DNA of 11,160 nucleotides, from assembly GCA_002327965.1 (NCBI GenBank), contig DCVB01000055.1, positions 26,598-37,757 on the forward strand, written 5' to 3'. Both the position numbers and the translations under genes were made by a program. The notes below the pieces were generated by a model. The model ran no database searches. It was not told the origin of the DNA and saw only the letters and a program-made list of their open reading frames with translations. Shown here piece by piece: positions 1-4,773 of this stretch. The DNA comes from Candidatus Aminicenantes bacterium UBA2199 (lineage in GTDB: Bacteria > Acidobacteriota > Aminicenantia > UBA2199). Each line of letters starts with the position of its first letter. Position 1 is the first letter of the stretch.

Positions 1-46
1 GGGATTTGGAATTTAAGTCCTATTATTGCCAATCTTTTCCACCATT
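1..46. repeat. right-end fragment of the composite intergenic element
   Basis: The window opens inside a repeat. Bases 1-14 (GGGATTTGGAATTT) and the AAGTC that follows match the right arm of the element copy at 2750-3121. The matching stretch there is GGGATTTGGAATTTAAGTC at about 3044-3062. After about base 30 the similarity fades into a T/C-rich stretch. The CCGTAAA heptamers that normally end the element are absent here; a different heptamer array (ACGCGTC, 90-110) lies in the equivalent place. The rest of the copy lies left of the window. Confidence 0.5.
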
Positions 47-79
47 CTTTCGCATGACGCATAACGAAAGTCTTTTTTT
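47..79 (+). terminator. possible intrinsic terminator (rightward)
   Basis: CTTTCG at 47-52 pairs with CGAAAG at 65-70, and an inner ATG/CAT stem (54-56 with 60-62) closes a three-base loop. Seven T residues follow at 73-79. This could end a rightward transcript entering from left of the window, convergent with the gene at 128-925. The T-run is also part of the neighbouring repeat, so it may be incidental. Confidence 0.35.
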
Positions 80-89
80 CCTACTCGTT

Positions 90-113
90 ACGCGTCACGC
101 GTCACGCGTCACG
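90..113. repeat. ACGCGTC heptamer array
   Basis: Three perfect head-to-tail copies of ACGCGTC occupy 90-110, followed by a partial ACG. The unit contains the palindrome ACGCGT. A shorter inverted relative, GTGACGC-GTGATGA, lies at 991-1004 on the other side of the adjacent gene, so that gene is bracketed by inverted heptamers. Confidence 0.8.
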
Positions 114-127
114 AAGAACTTGTTCTC

Positions 128-925
128 CTATTCTTCGGCTCCCGGCATAATGCTCGTCTCGGTATAGCCGGCGGGGATCTCGAAGAACGAGGCCGGCAGG
201 TTCTTGCTGCCCAGCGAGAGCACTTCCATCACCTGGCGGCTCTTTTCCGTCTCCTTGCCCTTCTTGCCGACGGAAGTGGTGACTGTGATCATCTTCAGCG
301 GGAAGCCCAGCCCGGCCTCGGCCTTCATCTGCTGCTCGATCAGCGCATCGAGGTCTTCCATGCCGGTCTTGAAGTCGCGGAAGCGGAACGATTCGGCCAT
401 TTCCTCCAAGCCCTTGAACTTGGGGGTCGACCAGGTCTCCTTTTCGATCCTCTCGTGGCTCTTGGTCTTGATGATGGCGACCTTCACTTCCATGTCGTAT
501 TCCATGAGCATCCTGCTGTGCTGGCAGGGATAGCCGAGGATCGTCTCCATCCCCAGCTTTTCCACGTTGATGACGGGGTTCTTGATCTTGATCTTGACCA
601 GCTTGCCCACGATGCCGGCCACTTGCATCATGGCGTTGATCGGCAGGCGCGCGTAGGTTTTCTCTTCCGGATTCACCAGGTAGAGGGAATCATCGGCGGC
701 CTTGAACAGCCAGTACGAGCCTTTCTTGAACATCTCGTTCTCGTAGGCCACGCTCTCGAAGACCATCTTGACGTTGCCGCCCTGGGCGTAGACCTGCTGG
801 ACGACCGTATTGCTCTGCCCCTTGGCCTCGGCCTGGGTCACGGTGCGCGTCTTCCACTCGACGCCGGCAAACGTGCTCGCGGCGAAGATCAAAATGAACA
901 TGGCGATGAAAATCGTTTTTTTCAT
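128..925 (-). CDS. secreted DUF4412/LolA-like protein of unknown function
   Basis: Encodes a 265-residue exported protein. Residues 1-20 form a typical signal peptide (MKK, a hydrophobic stretch, then AASTFA with likely cleavage before GVEW). No lipobox cysteine is present at the cleavage site, so a soluble periplasmic or surface protein is more likely than a lipoprotein. The mature part alternates short beta-type segments such as YWLFKAADDSLYLVNPEEKTY (71-91) with GYPC (131-134), which resembles DUF4412 and LolA/LolB-fold proteins. That family call comes from pattern only, and the molecular function is unknown. I place the start at 925 rather than the longer 955: AGGAGG lies 8 bases before this ATG, and a TATAAT box at 954-959 overlaps the longer start. 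It appears monocistronic. Inverted heptamer arrays flank it. Confidence 0.85.
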   Translation of the reverse strand: MKKTIFIAMFILIFAASTFAGVEWKTRTVTQAEAKGQSNTVVQQVYAQGGNVKMVFESVAYENEMFKKGSYWLFKAADDSLYLVNPEEKTYARLPINAMMQVAGIVGKLVKIKIKNPVINVEKLGMETILGYPCQHSRMLMEYDMEVKVAIIKTKSHERIEKETWSTPKFKGLEEMAESFRFRDFKTGMEDLDALIEQQMKAEAGLGFPLKMITVTTSVGKKGKETEKSRQVMEVLSLGSKNLPASFFEIPAGYTETSIMPGAEE

Positions 926-933
926 GGGTGTTT

Positions 934-939
934 CCTCCT
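934..939 (-). promoter_or_regulatory. Shine-Dalgarno site fixing the start at 925
   Basis: The minus strand reads AGGAGG here, 8 bases before the ATG at 925. It decides against the upstream in-frame ATG at 955, which has no such site and lies on the putative -10 box. Confidence 0.8.
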
Positions 940-953
940 GAGGGTCCAGGGTC

Positions 954-981
954 ATTATACCTCAAAACGTGGGGAAATGAA
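954..981 (-). promoter_or_regulatory. sigma70-like promoter for the secreted protein
   Basis: On the minus strand a perfect TATAAT lies at 954-959. The best -35 match is weak (TTCATT at 976-981, 16-base spacer, 3 of 6). Transcription would start near 947 and give a leader of about 22 bases containing the AGGAGG site. Confidence 0.5.
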
Positions 982-990
982 ATGGCATCC

Positions 991-1004
991 GTGACGCGTG
1001 ATGA
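991..1004. repeat. inverted partner of the ACGCGTC array
   Basis: GTGACGC followed directly by GTGATGA forms two heptamers. The first is the reverse complement of the ACGCGTC series at 90-113 in shifted phase. The second is identical to the unit repeated at 4628-4641, so it links two of the heptamer families in this window. Confidence 0.55.
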
Positions 1005-1014
1005 GAGAATAGAT

Positions 1015-1292
1015 GAAATCGGTTTAGGGTTTACGGTGGACGGTTTACGGGAAGAAAAGAGGCAATACGAAGACTTAAATTCCAAATCACAAATTCCAAA
1101 TTCCAAACAAGCACCAAATTCCAAATTCCAATTTTCAAAACGAAAGCTCCTTGCATGGAATTTTCTTTGTTTTGGTCATTTGGTAATTGGAATTTGGAAT
1201 TTATTTGGAATTTGGTGCTTGGGATTTGGAATTTAATTCTTACTATTACATCTTCATCTTCCCGTCAACCGTAAACCGTCTGCCGTCAACCG
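1015..1292. repeat. composite inverted-repeat element, copy 1 (core deleted)
   Basis: This fills the 378-base spacer between two minus-strand genes. Order: GAAAT boundary (end A), CGGTTTA-type heptamers 1020-1051, GAAGAAAAGAGGCAATACG spacer, AATTCCAAATTCC-type array 1078-1135, a short centre of about 35 bases, the complementary GGAATTTGG array about 1180-1234, a TCTTCATC spacer, and CCGTCAA-type heptamers 1262-1292 (end B). The left arm is close to the reverse complement of the right arm. Compared with copy 2 it lacks the hexamer/octamer/hairpin core and keeps only AACGAAAGCTCC and TGTTTTGGTCATTTGG from the core edges. Open reading frames here translate as period-7 peptides and are not genes. 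Confidence 0.85.
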
Positions 1293-1303
1293 AGCTCAGT
1301 ATT

Positions 1304-2668
1304 CTATGAAATGACCACCGTCTTGATATTAACGAACTCCTTGATCCCGTAACTGGACAGTTCTCGGCCGAAACCCGACATCTTGATCCCGCCGAAGGGA
1401 AACCTGGGATCGGACTTGACCATGCCGTTGATGAAGACCGAGCCGGCTTCGACGCGCGCGGCCAGCGCCTGCGCCTTTTTCCGGTTCGCCGTCCAGATGG
1501 AGGCGCCGAGCCCGAACGCCGTGTCATTGGCGATGCGCAGAGCGTCCTCATCGTCGGCGGCGCGGATCAGGGCGGCCACGGGGCCGAACAATTCCTCATC
1601 ATAGGCCGGCATGCCGGGCTGCACGCCGTCCAGGACCGTGGGCTGAAAAAAAAAGCCTTGGCCCTTGATGCGCTTGCCGCCGGTCAGGACCCTGGCGCCG
1701 CCGCGGACCGACGCCCTGACCTGTCGCTCGAGCTCATCGACGAGGTCGGCGCGCGCCAGCGGCCCCAGGTCGTTGCTCTCGTCGAGGGGGTTGCCGGTCT
1801 TCAGTGCGGAGACGGCGGCGGTGAACGCGCTGCGAAAACGGCTGTAGATGCCCCGGACGACGATGAAGCGCTTGGCGGCGATGCAGCTCTGGCCGTTGTT
1901 GATCATGCGCGAGCTTACCGCCGATGCCACGCATGGCGAAAGCGGCGCATCGGCCAGCACGATGAACGGGTCGCTGCCCCCCAGTTCCAGGACCGTCTTC
2001 TTCAGCTGCCGGCCCGCCGTTGCCGCGACGGCGCGTCCGGCGGCGTCACTGCCGGTCAGGGTGACGGCGCGCACCAGGGGCCGGGCCAGCAGCGCCTCGA
2101 CCTGCGCCGACCCGATGCGCAGGGCGGTGAACACATGCGCGGGAAAGGCGGCGCGGCGGAAGACCTCCTCGATGCGCGCGGCGCAGCGGCTGACGCCGGA
2201 GGCATGCTTCAGCAGGCAGGTGTTGCCGGCCAGCAGCGCCGGGGCCGCGAAGCGAAAGACCTGCCACAACGGGAAATTCCACGGCATGACGGCCAGGATC
2301 ACCCCCAGCGGGTCGAAGCGCACATAGCTGTCGGCGGCGTCGGAAGCGATGCGTTCAGGTTGGAGCATGGACGGGCCGTTTTCCGCATAGTATTCACAGA
2401 CCAGGGCGCACTTCTCGACCTCGGCGCTGGCCTGCAGGACGGGCTTGCCCATTTCCTCGCTCATCATCCGCGCCAGGGCGGTCTTCTCGGCTCGCAGGAC
2501 GGCCGCCGCCTTCCTGAGCGGGGCGGAGCGCCGTTCCATGGCGAGACCGCTCCAGGAAATGAACGCCTGGTGGGCTTGCTTTACGGCCGCATCCACTTCT
2601 TTCGCCGTCTGCTCCCTGAAGCTTTCCAGCAGCTCGCCGGTAGCGGGGTTTACGGATCGAAGCGCCAT
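1304..2668 (-). CDS. sad: Sad/YneI-type NAD(P)-dependent succinate-semialdehyde dehydrogenase
   Basis: A 454-residue cytoplasmic aldehyde dehydrogenase of normal length for the Sad (YneI) branch, which oxidises succinate semialdehyde to succinate in GABA/glutamate-type catabolism. Counting from the upstream ATG at 2674, visible landmarks are MPWNFPLWQV (130-139) with the oxyanion Asn133, cofactor-binding Lys156 in LLKHAS, VTLTGS (204-209), general base Glu230 in LELGGSDPF, and catalytic Cys264 in NNGQSC. The C-terminal FGRELSSYGIKEF also fits Sad. The match over MPWNFPLWQ, ELGGSDPFIVL and AAKRFI is closer to Sad than to GabD. Substrate is inferred from this likeness; related ALDHs act on other aldehydes. 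I chose the start at 2668, because GGAGG then has a 6-base spacing; it directly abuts the ATG at 2674. It has its own promoter and no operon partner in view. Confidence 0.9.
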   Translation of the reverse strand: MALRSVNPATGELLESFREQTAKEVDAAVKQAHQAFISWSGLAMERRSAPLRKAAAVLRAEKTALARMMSEEMGKPVLQASAEVEKCALVCEYYAENGPSMLQPERIASDAADSYVRFDPLGVILAVMPWNFPLWQVFRFAAPALLAGNTCLLKHASGVSRCAARIEEVFRRAAFPAHVFTALRIGSAQVEALLARPLVRAVTLTGSDAAGRAVAATAGRQLKKTVLELGGSDPFIVLADAPLSPCVASAVSSRMINNGQSCIAAKRFIVVRGIYSRFRSAFTAAVSALKTGNPLDESNDLGPLARADLVDELERQVRASVRGGARVLTGGKRIKGQGFFFQPTVLDGVQPGMPAYDEELFGPVAALIRAADDEDALRIANDTAFGLGASIWTANRKKAQALAARVEAGSVFINGMVKSDPRFPFGGIKMSGFGRELSSYGIKEFVNIKTVVIS

Positions 2669-2674
2669 GCTCAT

Positions 2675-2679
2675 CCTCC
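2675..2679 (-). promoter_or_regulatory. Shine-Dalgarno site choosing between two starts
   Basis: The minus strand reads AGGGAGG, then ATG AGC ATG. The site touches the first ATG (2672-2674) but sits 6 bases from the second (2666-2668), so initiation at 2668 is favoured. Confidence 0.65.
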
Positions 2680-2698
2680 CTGGGTGTCAGTAATATCC

Positions 2699-2727
2699 AT
2701 TGTAAAGAAAGCAATATCAAATGGCAA
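2699..2727 (-). promoter_or_regulatory. sad: sigma70-like promoter for the aldehyde dehydrogenase
   Basis: On the minus strand TTGCCA (2722-2727, 5 of 6) and TACAAT (2699-2704, 5 of 6) are separated by exactly 17 bases. Transcription would begin near 2692 and give a leader of about 24 bases. The -35 box lies only 22 bases from the end of the repeat element copy 2. Confidence 0.65.
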
Positions 2728-2749
2728 TGAAATAGAACCAGGATGACAT

Positions 2750-3121
2750 CGGTTCACGGTGGACGGTTCACGGTTTACGGTAAGAGAAGATGAAATAATA
2801 AGACTAAAATTCCAAGCACCAAGCACCAAATTCCAAATAAATTCCAAATTCCAATTTCCAAATGACCAAAACGAAGATCCCGAATTCAAGAACAGAAATT
2901 GTTGAAGCGTTGAAACGTTGAAGCGAAAGAAAAAGAGCTTTTCCCAGGGCTCTTGCTGACACTGTCACTGACACTGACACTTGTTTTAGCTTTCGTTTTG
3001 GAAATTGGAATTTGGAATTTGGTGCTTGTTTGTTATTTGGAATTTGGGATTTGGAATTTAAGTCTTCGTATTGCTTTTTTTCTTCCCGTAAACCGTCAAC
3101 CGTAAACCGTCAACCGATTTC
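2750..3121. repeat. composite inverted-repeat element, copy 2 (with core)
   Basis: This fills most of the 533-base divergent spacer. Order: CGGTTCA/CGGTGGA heptamers 2750-2784 (end B), AAGATGAAATAATAAGAC spacer, AATTCCA-type array about 2807-2860, core about 2870-3001, TTGGAAT-type array about 3001-3060, CTTCGTATTGC plus T-run, CCGTAAA/CCGTCAA heptamers 3086-3116 and the CCGATTTC boundary (end A). The core holds three GTTGAARC octamers (2901-2924), a hairpin (2933-2954) and four TGACAC-type hexamers (2957-2980). The element sits between two intact divergent promoters without touching either. End order is B-A, opposite to copy 1. Confidence 0.85.
2924..2954 (-). terminator. terminator-like hairpin in the element core
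   Basis: On the minus strand AAGAGC (2954-2949) and GCTCTT (2938-2933) form a 6-bp stem around a 10-base loop, followed by TTTCTTTC. It would stop leftward read-through before the aldehyde dehydrogenase promoter. The same stem is intact in copy 3 (10262-10290) although its loop differs. Confidence 0.45.
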
Positions 3122-3125
3122 TTCT

Positions 3126-3154
3126 TTGACATGCGACCTCCGCTTTGGTATAAG
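3126..3154 (+). promoter_or_regulatory. sigma70-like promoter for the PurF paralogue
   Basis: A perfect TTGACA (3126-3131) is followed after exactly 17 bases by TATAAG (3149-3154, 5 of 6). The start would be near 3161, with a leader of about 40 bases ending in GGGAGG. The -35 box begins 5 bases beyond the end of repeat element copy 2. Confidence 0.75.
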
Positions 3155-3201
3155 GAAACTTCATTCGAACTCTCCGGAACGGATTATCTACGGGAGGCCG
3201 T

Positions 3202-4608
3202 ATGGGCGGATTCTTCGGCGTGGCATCCAAGGACAACTGCCTGGCGGACGTCTATTACGGCACCGACTACCACTCGCACCTGGGGACCAAGCGCGGCGGC
3301 CTGGCCATCGTCAACGACGGCGGCTTCGTGCGCGTCATCCACAACATCGAGAACACCCAGTTCCGCTCCAAGTTCGATGCCGACCTGGGGCGCCTGCAGG
3401 GGCGCTGCGGCATCGGCGTCATCAGCGACACCGACGACCAGCCGCTGCTCATCCGTTCGCACCTGGGCGATTACGCCATCGTCACCGTCGGCGTGGTGGC
3501 CAATGCCGAGGCGCTGGCCCGCGAGGCCTTCGGCCGCCGGCGCATCCACCTGGCGGAGATGGGCAGCGGCGATATCAACCCCACCGAGGTCGTCGCCTCG
3601 CTCATCGACATGGAGGACAGCTTCGAGGCCGGCATCGGCCGCGCCCTGGCTGAGATCGAAGGGTCCTGCTCGCTGCTGGTCCTCACCCGCGACCGCATCT
3701 ACGCCGCCCGCGACCGCCTCGGCCGCACCCCGGTCGTCATCGGCCGCAAGCAGGACGCCATGGCGGTCAGCTTCGAATCCTGCGCCTTTCCCAACCTCGA
3801 ATACGAGACGCACAGGGCCCTGGGGCCCGGGGAGGTTGGCTTCATCACCGCCGAAGGCTGGCAGAACCTTAAGCCCCCGGAAAAGCGCCTGCAGATCTGC
3901 AGCTTCCTCTGGGTCTACTACGGCTACCCGGCGTCGACCTACGAGGGCATCAACGTGGAGGACGTGCGCAACCGCTGCGGCGCCGCTTTGGCCCGGCGTT
4001 TCCCGGCCGCCGTCGACTACGTGGCCGGCATCCCCGATTCGGGCATCGGCCACGGGCTGGGCTACGCCAACGAGTCGGCCATCCCTTTCAAGCGCCCTTT
4101 CGTCAAGTACTCCCCCACCTGGGCCCGCAGCTTCATGCCCCAGCACCAGGAAGTGCGCGACCTGGTGGCGCGGATGAAGCTGATCCCCATCCGCGAGCTG
4201 ATCGCCGGCAAGCGCATCCTCTTCTGCGAGGACTCGATCGTGCGCGGCACGCAGCTGCGCGACACCATCCGGCGGCTCTATGACGCCGGGGCCGCCGAGA
4301 TCCACATGCGTCCGGCCTGCCCGCCGCTGCTGCATGCCTGCAAGTTCCTCAACTTCTCGCGCTCGCGCTCGGAGATGGACCTGGCCACGCGCAAGGCGAT
4401 CCGCGACCTGGTCGGCACCGATGCCGGCGCCTCCGACCTGGCCCCGTTCGCCCGCGCCGGCACTCCCGCCTACGAGGCGATGGAGGAATGGATCCGCCGC
4501 CACCTCGGCCTGTCCACGCTCAAATACCAGTTGCTGGATGACATGGTGGCGGCCATCGGCCTGCCCAAGGACAAGCTCTGTACGTATTGCTGGGACGGCC
4601 AGGAATAG
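3202..4608 (+). CDS. PurF paralogue (amidophosphoribosyltransferase-like) lacking the glutaminase nucleophile
   Basis: A 468-residue protein with the two-domain plan of glutamine PRPP amidotransferase: N-terminal Ntn glutaminase-like domain (about 1-225) and C-terminal phosphoribosyltransferase domain. PurF begins, after Met removal, with catalytic Cys; here the protein starts MGGFFGV. The usual RYSTxG segment reads VISDTDD (73-79) and the NGN oxyanion segment reads VGVV (96-99), so glutamine hydrolysis is probably lost. In contrast the PRPP-binding loop is intact (ILFCEDSIVRGT, 339-350), and cysteines in the positions of the Bacillus-type 4Fe-4S ligands appear kept: C233, C380, and C460/C463 in CTYC. 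I recall Bacteroidetes proteins starting MGGFFG with the same body, so this looks like a conserved subfamily rather than a decayed gene. It may be ammonia-dependent or have another role; this is unproven. Ribosome site GGGAGG lies 4 bases before ATG. Confidence 0.88.
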   Translation: MGGFFGVASKDNCLADVYYGTDYHSHLGTKRGGLAIVNDGGFVRVIHNIENTQFRSKFDADLGRLQGRCGIGVISDTDDQPLLIRSHLGDYAIVTVGVVANAEALAREAFGRRRIHLAEMGSGDINPTEVVASLIDMEDSFEAGIGRALAEIEGSCSLLVLTRDRIYAARDRLGRTPVVIGRKQDAMAVSFESCAFPNLEYETHRALGPGEVGFITAEGWQNLKPPEKRLQICSFLWVYYGYPASTYEGINVEDVRNRCGAALARRFPAAVDYVAGIPDSGIGHGLGYANESAIPFKRPFVKYSPTWARSFMPQHQEVRDLVARMKLIPIRELIAGKRILFCEDSIVRGTQLRDTIRRLYDAGAAEIHMRPACPPLLHACKFLNFSRSRSEMDLATRKAIRDLVGTDAGASDLAPFARAGTPAYEAMEEWIRRHLGLSTLKYQLLDDMVAAIGLPKDKLCTYCWDGQE

Positions 4609-4613
4609 AAACA

Positions 4614-4756
4614 GTGATGCGTAATGAGTGATGAGTGATGAGAAAACGCAGAGGACGAATTTCCAAGAATGGTCCGGGCGTAAAGGCAAGCGACCACGCC
4701 TTTGCTTTCTTGTCATTCTCTTCACTCATCACTTATCACTCATCACTTATCACTAT
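4614..4756. repeat. inverted heptamer arrays (GTGATGA / TCACTCA) around a hairpin
   Basis: Left arm: four heptamers at 4614-4641 (GTGATGC, GTAATGA, then GTGATGA twice). Right arm: five heptamers at 4722-4756 alternating TCACTCA and TCACTTA and ending TCACTAT. The arms are reverse complements in shifted phase, separated by about 80 bases that hold the hairpin at 4680-4705. The right arm runs to within 5 bases of the ribosome site of the downstream gene. A weak promoter could lie here (TTGTCA 4710-4715, 18 bases, TATCAC 4734-4739), but I would not rely on it. Confidence 0.8.
4680..4711 (+). terminator. possible intrinsic terminator after the PurF paralogue
   Basis: GTAAAGGC (4680-4687) pairs with GCCTTTGC (4698-4705) with one G-T wobble across a 10-base loop, followed by TTTCTT. 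It lies about 70 bases after the stop codon. If active, the downstream peptidase gene needs its own promoter. Confidence 0.4.
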
Positions 4757-4761
4757 TATTT

Positions 4762-4767
4762 GGAGGT
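4762..4767 (+). promoter_or_regulatory. dpp11: Shine-Dalgarno site fixing the peptidase start
   Basis: GGAGGT lies 6 bases before the ATG at 4774. The reading frame is open further upstream to an ATG at 4702, but that stretch is the heptamer array and has no ribosome site, so 4774 is the start. Confidence 0.8.
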
Positions 4768-4773
4768 AACACC

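Noticed and set aside
1015..1292. Insertion sequence with a decayed transposase
   Set aside because: No open frame with transposase residues is present in any of the three copies; only non-coding repeats and hairpins are seen.
3012..3653. Open frames beginning MEFGACL near 3012 (+) and 1124 (-)
   Set aside because: The start and first 40-50 residues are translated TTGGAAT repeats, and the same peptide appears from two element copies. This is repeat-derived, not a protein family.
3184..4725. A 513-codon open frame on the minus strand opposite the PurF paralogue
   Set aside because: Antisense shadow of a conserved gene; no ribosome site or recognisable motif.
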